Positions 1 through 6,412 are shown, counted from the first letter of the stretch. The stretch is 32,982 nucleotides of DNA from Anaerostipes sp. (GCF_018381315.1 NZ_JAGZSD010000029.1:1-32982), one strand, 5' to 3'. Program-made: numbers and translations. Notes: a model not told the origin generated them from the letters alone.

Positions 1-165
1 TTTTCTTCTTGAAGCAAAGATTCGGAGGCGGTGCGCAAAGCGCAGTGAGGCTGTTTGAACGAAGTGAGTTCCGAACGGGCCGCCGGAGAAGCTTTGCTGC
101 AAGTTAGAAAATCTTACATCCCTGAGACAGCAAGCCGAAGAACTGGTCAAAATGTCACAATATTT
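1..165. other. Structured gene-free spacer downstream of rplA
   Basis: No gene is visible. The first 105 bases hold nested inverted repeats. An outer GCAAAG (15-20) pairs with CTTTGC near 95-100, GGCGG near 27 pairs with CCGCC near 81, and small internal hairpins include GCGCAAAGCGC and a GAAC/GTTC stem. I looked for the L10 leader expected ahead of rplJ-rplL and did not see its conserved parts. The next operon may begin beyond the window edge. Confidence 0.4.
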
Positions 166-197
166 AAAAACCCCTCTATAAGTTTAGAGGGGTTTGT
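166..197 (-). terminator. Intrinsic terminator after rplA
   Basis: Perfect 8-bp stem CCCCTCTA/TAGAGGGG (171-178 and 185-192) with a 6-base loop. On the minus strand it is followed by five T residues. It lies 20 bases after the rplA stop, so the rpmG-to-rplA transcript probably ends here instead of running on into rplJ-rplL. Confidence 0.88.
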
Positions 198-217
198 CAT
201 AACTTTAACTATTCTGT

Positions 218-910
218 TTAAGCAAACTTAGCTGCGTCAACCTTGACACCAGGTCCCATTGTAGATGTGATAGTCACATTCTTGAAATACTGACCTTTTG
301 CTGCTGACGGTTTTGCTTTAATAATAGCATCTATTAACGTCTGGAAGTTGTCCGCTAACTGTTCTTCTGTAAAAGAAGCCTTACCTACTGGTACATGAAT
401 GATGTTGTTCTTGTCCAGTCTGTATTCGATCTTACCAGCTTTGATATCTTCGATAGCTTTTGTCACATCCATAGTTACAGTACCGGCTTTCGGGTTCGGC
501 ATTAAACCTTTCGGTCCGAGGTCACGTCCTAAACGTCCTACAATACCCATCATATCCGGTGTTGCAACAACAACGTCAAAATCAAACCAGTTTTCTTTCT
601 GGATCTTCGGAATCAGTTCTTCTCCTCCGACAAATTCTGCTCCTGCTGCCTTTGCTTCTTCTGCTTTTGCATCTTTAGCAAATACAAGGACACGTACTTT
701 TTTACCAGTACCATGAGGCAGTACAACTGCTCCACGGATCTGCTGGTCAGCCTGGCGTCCGTCTACTCCGAGACGGAGATGTGCTTCAATTGTCTCATCA
801 AATTTGGCATTTGCCGCCTGTTTTACTACAGATACTGCTTCCTGTACATCGTAAAGCTTAGTTCTGTCTACTAACTTGGCAGCCTCTGCATATCTTTTTC
901 CTTTTTTCAT
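218..910 (-). CDS. rplA: 50S ribosomal protein L1
   Basis: L1 forms the mobile stalk of the large ribosomal subunit at the E site. In many bacteria it also represses translation of its own operon. The 230-residue product has the usual family length and carries the L1 signature LGPKGLMPNPKAGTV near residues 128-142, plus the N-terminal KRYAEAAKLVD block. I chose the ATG at 910, not the upstream start at 934: AGGAGG (921-926) is correctly spaced for 910, and the extra eight residues are not part of the family. It is last in rpmG-secE-nusG-rplK-rplA, followed by a terminator. An L1-site-like RNA hairpin directly abuts its ribosome binding site, suggesting autoregulation. Confidence 0.97.
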   Translation of the reverse strand: MKKGKRYAEAAKLVDRTKLYDVQEAVSVVKQAANAKFDETIEAHLRLGVDGRQADQQIRGAVVLPHGTGKKVRVLVFAKDAKAEEAKAAGAEFVGGEELIPKIQKENWFDFDVVVATPDMMGIVGRLGRDLGPKGLMPNPKAGTVTMDVTKAIEDIKAGKIEYRLDKNNIIHVPVGKASFTEEQLADNFQTLIDAIIKAKPSAAKGQYFKNVTITSTMGPGVKVDAAKFA

Positions 911-926
911 TCTTAAAATACCTCCT

Positions 927-954
927 GTGGTCATATCGGGAGCAACCCTCCCAC
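927..954 (-). promoter_or_regulatory. Candidate L1-binding mRNA hairpin before rplA
   Basis: Read on the minus strand: GTGGGAGGG, three bases, CTCCCG, then an A-rich strand ending GACCAC. GTGG pairs with CCAC and GGGAG with CTCCC around an asymmetric internal loop. This resembles the L1-binding region of 23S rRNA, recalled as GGUGGGAGG on one side and AUACCACC on the other. The 3' CCAC runs straight into the AGGAGG ribosome binding site, so protein bound here should block initiation. The same motif precedes rplK. Function is inferred. Confidence 0.6.
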
Positions 955-964
955 TTTCTGATAG

Positions 965-1082
965 CTTAAAAGAGGTTACACTCGACTAGCGCTCGAACTT
1001 CGCCTTTGGCTCGCTCTCGCTGAGTCTCGGTAACGGCTTTCACACTAAACTCGGCCTGCGCCTTTGGCTTGACCTCCTTAAG
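965..1082. repeat. Degenerate tandem/inverted repeat block between rplK and rplA
   Basis: The rplK-rplA spacer is 182 bases, long for this gene pair. It contains two degenerate direct units (978-1011 and 1042-1069), each starting ACACT and ending CGCCTTTGGCT, an exact 11-base match. The edges form an imperfect inverted pair, CTTAA-GAGGT against ACCTCCTTAAG, and GTTAC/GTAAC (976, 1030) bracket an internal stem. No ORF is convincing. It looks like a small intergenic repeat inserted in a ribosomal operon. Confidence 0.45.
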
Positions 1083-1092
1083 TGTTCAATGC

Positions 1093-1518
1093 CTACTCCT
1101 CTACTTCGATTCCCATGCTTCTTGCTGTTCCTGCAATCATGCTCATTGCAGCTTCAATAGATGCAGCATTTAAATCTTTCATCTTTGTCTCAGCAATCTG
1201 CTGTAAATCTGCTTTGGATACTGTTGCGACTTTCTTTCTGTTCGGCTCTCCGGATCCGGACTGGATCTTGCAGGCTTTCTTTAATAAAACTGCTGCCGGA
1301 GGAGTCTTTGTCACAAAGCTGAAACTTCTGTCCTGGTATACTGTGATCACAACAGGAATCAACAGGTCTCCCTGATCTGCTGTCTTTGCATTAAATTCCT
1401 TTGTGAACTGTACGATATTTACACCGTGCTGACCAAGTGCCGGTCCTACTGGCGGTGCTGGTGTTGCCTTTCCTGCCGGAATCTGAAGTTTAATATATCC
1501 TTCTACTTTCTTTGCCAT
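1093..1518 (-). CDS. rplK: 50S ribosomal protein L11
   Basis: L11 binds the GTPase-associated centre of 23S rRNA and supports elongation-factor turnover and the stringent response. The product is 141 residues, the standard length. It opens with the conserved block KVEGYIKLQIPAGKATPAPP, followed by VGPALGQHGVNI. I chose the ATG at 1518 because AGGAGG at 1528-1533 is well placed and the 17 upstream residues (an alternative start at 1569) are not part of the family. It lies downstream of nusG and upstream of rplA. A hairpin resembling the L1 binding site precedes the ribosome binding site. Confidence 0.97.
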   Translation of the reverse strand: MAKKVEGYIKLQIPAGKATPAPPVGPALGQHGVNIVQFTKEFNAKTADQGDLLIPVVITVYQDRSFSFVTKTPPAAVLLKKACKIQSGSGEPNRKKVATVSKADLQQIAETKMKDLNAASIEAAMSMIAGTARSMGIEVEE

Positions 1519-1540
1519 AATCGTTAACCTCCTGATGATT

Positions 1541-1569
1541 GTGGTAATTACGGGAGATATCCCTCCCAC
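1541..1569 (-). promoter_or_regulatory. Candidate L1-binding mRNA hairpin before rplK
   Basis: On the minus strand: GTGGGAGGG, four bases, CTCCCG, a short A/T-rich strand, then ACCAC. The fold is GTGG/CCAC outside and GGGAG/CTCCC inside, with an asymmetric internal loop as in the L1 site of 23S rRNA. It lies 7 bases upstream of the AGGAGG of rplK. In E. coli, L1 represses the rplK-rplA mRNA near the rplK start, so an L1 site here fits known biology. The near-identical copy before rplA strengthens the call. Confidence 0.65.
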
Positions 1570-1595
1570 CTTGTTACGTGCAGAGGTCTTGTTAT

Positions 1596-2144
1596 TTACT
1601 CTGCTTTTTTGATATCTAAGAAATCAATCTCTACTGATGTGGCACGTCCAAACATTTCCACCTCGATGGTAACTGTCTGTTTGTGCTCATTAACTGTGGT
1701 AACTGCACTTGTCGTACCTTCCCAAGCACCGGAAGTAACAACAATGATATCCCCTACTTCAACATCAATATCAATTTTTTCCTTCTTAGGCGTTTCTTCG
1801 TTTGTACCGCCGACACTGATTCCCAAAGGCCGCATCTCAGCCGGGGTCAATGGAACCGGTTTGGATCCAGGCCCTACGAATCCTGTCACACCTCTGGTAT
1901 TTCTGACAACATACCATGTGTCGTCATTCATAACCATGTGGATCAGCACGTATCCTGGGAACATCTTCTTGGAAACCTGTTTCTTCACACCGTTCTTCAG
2001 TTCCGTTACGTCCTGAAGCGGTACCCGGACCTCTAAAATCTGATCTTGAAGCTTACGGTTCTCGATCGTCTTTTCAATATTTGCTTTTACTTTGTTTTCG
2101 TATCCGGAATAGGTATGAACTACATACCAATTTGTTTCTGTCAT
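1596..2144 (-). CDS. nusG: Transcription elongation/antitermination factor NusG
   Basis: NusG binds the RNA polymerase clamp and modulates pausing, antitermination and coupling to translation. The 182-residue product has an N-terminal NGN domain (about 1-110, beginning WYVVHTYSGYENKVKANIE) and a C-terminal KOW domain (about 128-180, containing VGDIIVVTSGAWEGT and ending FGRATSVEIDF). The length is typical. The start at 2144 follows AAGGAGA at good spacing. It lies 15 bases after secE and upstream of rplK, the classic bacterial secE-nusG-rplK-rplA order. Confidence 0.97.
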   Translation of the reverse strand: MTETNWYVVHTYSGYENKVKANIEKTIENRKLQDQILEVRVPLQDVTELKNGVKKQVSKKMFPGYVLIHMVMNDDTWYVVRNTRGVTGFVGPGSKPVPLTPAEMRPLGISVGGTNEETPKKEKIDIDVEVGDIIVVTSGAWEGTTSAVTTVNEHKQTVTIEVEMFGRATSVEIDFLDIKKAE

Positions 2145-2159
2145 ATGCTCTCCTTACCT

Positions 2160-2357
2160 TTACCCTACTAACATCTTTATTCCATATTGAAGTCCCAAAT
2201 CCAGAACAGCAATAATAATACCAATGATAATAGCACACACGACCACGACGCCGGTTTCTTTGGCAATGCGTTCTTTAGAAGGCCAGATGATTCTTCCGAA
2301 TTCTGATTTCAATTCTTTGAACCAGCTGGTTTTGCTTGATTTGCTGGTATTCTTCAT
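2160..2357 (-). CDS. secE: Preprotein translocase subunit SecE
   Basis: SecE is the small essential subunit of the SecYEG channel. The product is 65 residues, typical of Gram-positive SecE. A basic/amphipathic N-terminal half contains WFKELKSEFGRIIWPSKE, the SecE hallmark of a helix followed by WPS. One transmembrane helix follows at about residues 35-58. A ribosome binding site (AAGGAAGTGAG) precedes the ATG. It is the second gene of the rpmG operon and is followed closely by nusG. Confidence 0.96.
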   Translation of the reverse strand: MKNTSKSSKTSWFKELKSEFGRIIWPSKERIAKETGVVVVCAIIIGIIIAVLDLGLQYGIKMLVG

Positions 2358-2384
2358 GTTCTCACTTCCTTAAATAAACGTGCA

Positions 2385-2534
2385 TTACTTAGTTTCTTTG
2401 TGTAATGTGTGTTTTTTACAGAACTTACAGTATTTTTTTGTTTCCATACGTTCCGGATGTGTTTTCTTATCCTTCATCATATCGTAATTACGCTGTTTAC
2501 ATTCTGTACATTCTAATGTGATTTTTGTGCGCAC
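2385..2534 (-). CDS. rpmG: 50S ribosomal protein L33 (zinc-binding form)
   Basis: A 49-residue protein with two CxxC pairs (CTEC and CKFC), so this is the zinc-ribbon form of L33. It ends in the familiar KKYCKFCKKHTLHKETK. The start is inferred to be the GTG at 2534: the protein then has the exact family length, and GGAGGTG sits 6 bases upstream. Reading frames opening further upstream would add residues the family lacks. It is first in the operon, behind a strong sigma-A promoter embedded in the nrdG terminator. Confidence 0.95.
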   Translation of the reverse strand: MRTKITLECTECKQRNYDMMKDKKTHPERMETKKYCKFCKKHTLHKETK

Positions 2535-2567
2535 AACTTCCACCTCCATTGTTTTTAAAATAAGGCA

Positions 2568-2627
2568 TAAAAAAAAGACCTCTTCCAACGCTAAAGTCTA
2601 GCTTACACATTGTATCACGGAAGAGGC
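2568..2627 (-). terminator. Intrinsic terminator of nrdG, with a promoter in its stem and loop
   Basis: On the minus strand, CCTCTTCC (2619-2626) pairs perfectly with GGAAGAGG (2579-2586) across a 32-base loop, followed by T and C and then a run of eight T (2569-2576). The loop is unusually long because the rpmG promoter and its start site lie inside it. Transcripts arriving from nrdG contain both arms. Transcripts starting at the internal promoter contain only the second arm. Confidence 0.8.
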
Positions 2628-2637
2628 AGGACGTCAA
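2609..2637 (-). promoter_or_regulatory. Sigma-A promoter of the rpmG-secE-nusG-rplK-rplA operon
   Basis: The -35 TTGACG (2632-2637) and -10 TACAAT (2609-2614) are separated by exactly 17 bases on the minus strand. The -35 overlaps the nrdG stop codon, and the spacer contains the first arm of the nrdG terminator. Initiation is expected near 2602, leaving a leader of about 70 bases before rpmG. Confidence 0.82.
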
Positions 2638-3137
2638 GCCTTGTTTTCTCTTATGTAGAGCACTTTTTTCTTTTGTTGCAGAGATTTTTTTACATCGATT
2701 ACCTGCTGGTTTGAACTTCCTTTCCAGTGAAGGGCAGTGTCTTTTAATTCTTCTACAAATGGCCCGTCCACAAGCACGTCCACATTCCTTACCGAATCCA
2801 GCATACAGACTTCCTCCCACAGGAATCCGGTATACATCCAGATTGTTTTGTCCGGAAATCTTTCTTTGGCCTCAAGAATCAATTTCTCCACCGGCCCGCG
2901 GTTCTCCGGATGCAGAGGATCTCCCCCGCTTAAGGTCAGTCCGCTGATATAGTCTTTGTCCAGCGCCTCAAACAGTTCTTCTTTAGCCGTCTGGTCAAAT
3001 TCAATGCCTCCCTGGACATCCCAGGTCACAGGGTTATGACAATTCCGGCACTCATGGGTGCAGCCTGCCACCCACAGGACCGTTCTCAGCCCGTCCCCGT
3101 TTAACATATCGTCCTTCGTAATATTATGATACCTCAT
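2634..3137 (-). CDS. nrdG: Anaerobic ribonucleotide reductase activating protein (radical SAM)
   Basis: NrdG uses a [4Fe-4S] cluster and S-adenosylmethionine to install the glycyl radical on NrdD. The cluster motif is visible as CTHECRNC (CX3CX2C) with the following HNP, and the SAM-binding GG region as LSGGDPLHPEN. The product is 167 residues from the ATG at 3137, which gives the family N-terminus MRYHNITKDDMLNGDGLR and has GAGAGG upstream. An in-frame GTG at 3167 is a less likely start. It is last of the nrdD-membrane protein-nrdG operon and ends in a terminator. Confidence 0.95.
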   Translation of the reverse strand: MRYHNITKDDMLNGDGLRTVLWVAGCTHECRNCHNPVTWDVQGGIEFDQTAKEELFEALDKDYISGLTLSGGDPLHPENRGPVEKLILEAKERFPDKTIWMYTGFLWEEVCMLDSVRNVDVLVDGPFVEELKDTALHWKGSSNQQVIDVKKSLQQKKKVLYIRENKA

Positions 3138-3148
3138 ATCTTCCCTCT

Positions 3149-3541
3149 CTATGCTAATATCATCCACAGTCCCGCCGCCGCAAACAAAAGAAACGGCAGA
3201 AGCCGCTCTGTCCCCAGCAGGGCAGTAAACGGCTGCGGTATATAAACCTCATCCGGCTTTGAAGGATTCAGGAGCGCTTCTGCCTCCTGTCCTTCCTTAA
3301 ATACTCGTTTTTCTGTGTATTTGTACATCCTCAGTACAGAACTGTACTGCTTTCCTTCATATGTATAGGTAAAAACCGGATTGCTCATTTTTAAGTTCAG
3401 ATAATTTACAAATGGTTTCTGCCCCGAGCAGACTGCCTTCACTTTGACAGAATACCGGCGTTTTTTCATAACCTGCATGACAGCCGGCTGAATCAGGAAC
3501 CCTGTTCCTATGATTAAAAGTACCACTCCAACATAAACCAT
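3149..3541 (-). CDS. Small membrane protein, DUF3592-like
   Basis: A protein of about 130 residues with a hydrophobic helix at each end: one at the N-terminus (VYVGVVLLIIGTGFLIQPAV) and one at the C-terminus (LLPFLLFAAAGLWMIL). Between them lies a soluble domain rich in beta residues, including VFTYTYEGKQYSS and NPSKPDEVYIPQ. That arrangement, with the F-Y-G-Y and NP-x-P-x-E motifs, resembles DUF3592 proteins. The start is uncertain: ATG at 3541 has the best spacing to GGAAGG, but ATGs at 3547 and 3550 are possible. It sits 14 bases after nrdD and 11 before nrdG, so it is co-transcribed with them. Function is unknown. Confidence 0.75.
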   Translation of the reverse strand: MVYVGVVLLIIGTGFLIQPAVMQVMKKRRYSVKVKAVCSGQKPFVNYLNLKMSNPVFTYTYEGKQYSSVLRMYKYTEKRVFKEGQEAEALLNPSKPDEVYIPQPFTALLGTERLLPFLLFAAAGLWMILA

Positions 3542-3555
3542 TGTCATCATCCTTC

Positions 3556-5676
3556 CTACATTGATACCCTGTCGGCAATCTCCGCCATCTTGGCATCATT
3601 CAGTCTTGTGTCTCCTTTTACCCTGGAGTATGAGAGATACCCGTTCATCCGGTCGATCTTGGTTAGATTACTGCTTCCGCAGACCGGGCACACTTCCATT
3701 TCCAGTTCTTCGTGTCCGCAGTCATCACAGTATGACAGAGAAAGATTTACCCCTTCATAGTATCCCAGATCCATAGCACGCCTCACCAGCGTCCTGACAG
3801 CATCTTTGTTATAGCTGATCGGATACTTCACATACTGGATCTTTCCGCCGTTGCATTTTTCCCAGAAACGTCCTTCCAGATTCTGTTTCTCAATCGGAGT
3901 CAGTTCTTCTGACACATGGCAGTGAAAGGAATTGCTCACATACTCTTTATCAGATACGTTCTCAATAACTCCGTATTTTTTCCTGAACTGTTTTACCTGA
4001 AGTCCGCAGAGGTTCTCTGCCGGCGTGCCGTAAATGGCATACAGATGTCCGTCTTCTTGTTTAAACCTTGCCACCTGTTCGTTGATATATTCAAGGACCT
4101 CCAGGGCAAATGCCCCGTCCTGTGCGATGGACTTTTTATTATGAAGCTGCTGCAGTTCATTGAGAGCTGTAATGCCGAAGGATGCAGTGGCAGATTTAAG
4201 CAGCGGCTTGATCTTGTCATGAAGCCCCAGGTGTCCTCCTAAAAATCCTCCCTCGCAGTACGCCAGAGGATTGGTAGACGCCTTCATCTCTCCCAGATAA
4301 TCGTATGTCCTGATATGAAGCTCTCTGATCAGATTCAGATAGTAGTCCAGCACCTGGTAAAAGTCTTTGCTCTCCTGCTTTGCCTTGGCATAGATCATCG
4401 GCAGATGCAGGCTCACGGCTCCGATATTGAACCTTCCCACAAAAACCGGCTCGTCCTTTTCATCCAGAGGACTTGCCCCTCCCTTTTCATACCATGGCGA
4501 TAAGAAGGCCCGGCATCCCATGGGACTGACGATCTTTCCGTACCTCTTGTACATGTCCGGCACATAACCTTCCCCTGTAAGGCTCAGCCAGTCAGGGTAC
4601 ATGGTTTTGCTTGAACAGCGGATGCCTGCTTCAAATACATCCTCAAGCTCTCCTCCCGGTCCGTGCAGGTTCTCATCATATAGAAAAACGATCTTCGGGA
4701 ACAGCACCGGTTTTTTATGTCCCTTTTTCCCCTGTCCTTTTCTCCTGACATCCAGCATGGTGATAGACGCCATTTTAGCAAAACGTCCGGTTCCCGTCCC
4801 TGCGGTCACGGTAATAAACGGATAATCTCCCCTGCTTGATGACACACTGTTAAACTTGTATTCCAGTCCCTGAAAGCCCTGGCAGAACTCTTTCTGCACA
4901 TCCTTTAAGGATTCTTCCTCTGCCCTCTCTCTGGAAAGCCCCAGCGATTCATACTTTTCAATCCCTTTCTCATAGGACTTCTCAGCATACGGCTCCAGAA
5001 TCAGTTCAATATTCGGCACTGTAAACCCGCCGTACTGCTGGCTCGCAGCGCTCAGCACAATATCTCCGATGACATCAAACGCCACGTCCAATGTCTTAGG
5101 TTCATTATACCATAAATTTCCCATCTCAAAACCGCCTTTTAATACGGCATCTACATCAAACAGACAGCAGTTCATCGTATCTCTTCTGGCTGACATATCA
5201 TGAATATAGATGTATCCGTCCCGGCAGGCCTGGATCTCTTCCGTAGTGAGAAAAAACTTTTGATACAGGGATTTATTCAGTTCATTAAAGATCAGGCTTC
5301 TTTTAGTGGATACAAGAGCACTGTCCGTATTGCTGTTTTCTTTATCTCCGATATACATAATGGACTGGCTCTTTTTATAGACATCATCCAGCATTTCCAC
5401 AAAATCCTGCTTATAGTTCCGGTAATCCCGGTAGCTTTTTGCCACATCCGGATTGACCCTTTCCAGGGCACCTTCCACCACATTATGCATTTCCGTAATA
5501 TGTACTTCTGATTTTTTAAGCTCGTCCACTCTTGCGGTGACAAACCTGCATATCTCTTCCAGCTCTTCCTCCGTAAATTTCACAAGTGCGCGGTATGCTG
5601 ATTTATTTACCGCAGTGACCACTTTCTGTATATTGAAGTCTTCTCTTGTGCCGTCTTTTTTAATAACCCGTATCAT
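3556..5676 (-). CDS. nrdD: Anaerobic (class III) ribonucleoside-triphosphate reductase
   Basis: NrdD reduces ribonucleoside triphosphates to deoxyribonucleotides without oxygen, using a glycyl radical. The 706-residue product starts with an ATP-cone domain (about 1-95, MIRVIKKDGTREDFN). The long catalytic barrel follows, including MNCCLFD and GCRAFLSPWYEKGG. Near the end are a zinc site with two CxxC pairs (CDDC, CPVC) and the radical loop RMNGYLSYSR, with the radical glycine expected at about residue 679. The ATG at 5676 was chosen because GGGAGGAG precedes it and the 19 upstream residues are not conserved. NrdR-type boxes and a strong leader hairpin lie upstream. Confidence 0.97.
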   Translation of the reverse strand: MIRVIKKDGTREDFNIQKVVTAVNKSAYRALVKFTEEELEEICRFVTARVDELKKSEVHITEMHNVVEGALERVNPDVAKSYRDYRNYKQDFVEMLDDVYKKSQSIMYIGDKENSNTDSALVSTKRSLIFNELNKSLYQKFFLTTEEIQACRDGYIYIHDMSARRDTMNCCLFDVDAVLKGGFEMGNLWYNEPKTLDVAFDVIGDIVLSAASQQYGGFTVPNIELILEPYAEKSYEKGIEKYESLGLSRERAEEESLKDVQKEFCQGFQGLEYKFNSVSSSRGDYPFITVTAGTGTGRFAKMASITMLDVRRKGQGKKGHKKPVLFPKIVFLYDENLHGPGGELEDVFEAGIRCSSKTMYPDWLSLTGEGYVPDMYKRYGKIVSPMGCRAFLSPWYEKGGASPLDEKDEPVFVGRFNIGAVSLHLPMIYAKAKQESKDFYQVLDYYLNLIRELHIRTYDYLGEMKASTNPLAYCEGGFLGGHLGLHDKIKPLLKSATASFGITALNELQQLHNKKSIAQDGAFALEVLEYINEQVARFKQEDGHLYAIYGTPAENLCGLQVKQFRKKYGVIENVSDKEYVSNSFHCHVSEELTPIEKQNLEGRFWEKCNGGKIQYVKYPISYNKDAVRTLVRRAMDLGYYEGVNLSLSYCDDCGHEELEMEVCPVCGSSNLTKIDRMNGYLSYSRVKGDTRLNDAKMAEIADRVSM

Positions 5677-5711
5677 ATTTGCTCCTCCCTGACTGTTCCC
5701 AAAGCATTGTC

Positions 5712-5756
5712 CTGCCTGCGGCATATCCCGCATTACGCAGGAGACACCGCAGGCAG
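5712..5756 (-). promoter_or_regulatory. Strong hairpin in the nrdD leader
   Basis: A 10-bp stem CTGCCTGCGG/CCGCAGGCAG (5712-5721 and 5747-5756) encloses a further imperfect stem. It lies in the 5' untranslated region of nrdD, between the promoter and the ribosome binding site. No T-run follows, so it is not a standard terminator. It may stabilise the mRNA or control translation. Function is unproven. Confidence 0.5.
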
Positions 5757-5782
5757 AGGCTCATCGCTATTATTTGTAAAAA

Positions 5783-5830
5783 ACACAACATCTTGTGTTT
5801 AAACTTTATATTTTCTACTATATTATGTGT
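5783..5830 (-). promoter_or_regulatory. Two NrdR-type operator boxes upstream of nrdD
   Basis: Box 1 (5783-5798) is the palindrome ACACAACATCTTGTGT. Box 2 (5815-5830) is CTACTATATTATGTGT. Both fit the NrdR consensus (roughly ACACwATATnTwGTGT), and their starts are 32 bp apart, about three helical turns, the known arrangement for cooperative NrdR binding. They cover the probable -10 and start region of nrdD. NrdR represses ribonucleotide reductase genes when dATP/ATP is high. No nrdR gene lies in the window. Confidence 0.8.
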
Positions 5831-5833
5831 GAA
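5805..5833 (-). promoter_or_regulatory. Candidate sigma-A promoter of nrdD
   Basis: TTCACA (5828-5833), 17 bases, TATAAA (5805-5810) on the minus strand, overlapping the NrdR boxes as expected for repression. A second candidate just upstream is TTGACT (5864-5869), 17 bases, TAAGAT (5841-5846). Transcripts from either would cross the boxes. Confidence 0.55.
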
Positions 5834-5881
5834 TGGTTCCATCTTATCATTTCACACCAGACAAGTCAAGACTGAATTCTG

Positions 5882-6412
5882 TCACTTCCTGCCGTAAATT
5901 CTGCCAAGGGTCAGATCCTTGGGCTTTTTCACTTTCGGAGAACTTTCAATGCCTTTTGCCATGTATTCTCCGAAAGAGACAGGCAGGTCTTTTTCAACAG
6001 CAAATAAGTCCTTTAACGTCTTTTGGCTTTTCAGAACCAGAACAGATTTGGCAATATCCGAACGATTTAAAAGTTCTTCTATCATAGTATCATCCATTTG
6101 TCCGCCGGTAAATACAACAACCTTTAAATGTCCGAAATTTAATTTCTTCGGCTGGGAGCGCTCAAACTTCCGGTTGATGTCATCCAGGGATTTTCCTGAA
6201 TACACAGCGGACTTGGACGGCACTTTTGTCCCCTGGTTATCCTGGGCCTTTGTAAAGTCCGCACAGGAATAATCAATCAGATAGCCGTGTTCTGTCTTTT
6301 CTATTCCCATAGCCAGCACATAGCTGCTGTCCTCAATATCTCCTGCCTCTTTACAGCCTGTGAACCCGGCACATATACAGACAGCCAGCAGAAAACTAAT
6401 GATCTTCTTCAT
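5882..6412 (-). CDS. gerC: Ger(x)C-family spore germination lipoprotein, N-terminal domain only
   Basis: GerC-type proteins are lipoprotein subunits of germinant receptors in the inner spore membrane. The product starts with a lipoprotein signal (MKKIISFLLAVCICAGFTGC) with cysteine at residue 20, followed by IEDSSYVLAMGIEKTEHGY and LNFGHLKVVVFT, typical of the GerC N-terminal domain. It is only 176 residues, whereas family members are usually about 350-400. The C-terminal domain is absent, and I see no remnant in any frame before the nrdD promoter. It overlaps gerB by 17 bases. AGGAGG precedes the ATG. It may be a deletion product or a naturally short variant. Confidence 0.82.
   Translation of the reverse strand: MKKIISFLLAVCICAGFTGCKEAGDIEDSSYVLAMGIEKTEHGYLIDYSCADFTKAQDNQGTKVPSKSAVYSGKSLDDINRKFERSQPKKLNFGHLKVVVFTGGQMDDTMIEELLNRSDIAKSVLVLKSQKTLKDLFAVEKDLPVSFGEYMAKGIESSPKVKKPKDLTLGRIYGRK

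Noticed and set aside
1..165. Ribosomal L10 leader
   Set aside because: This is the expected place for it, but the conserved leader pieces are not visible on the minus strand in this stretch. It may lie outside the window.
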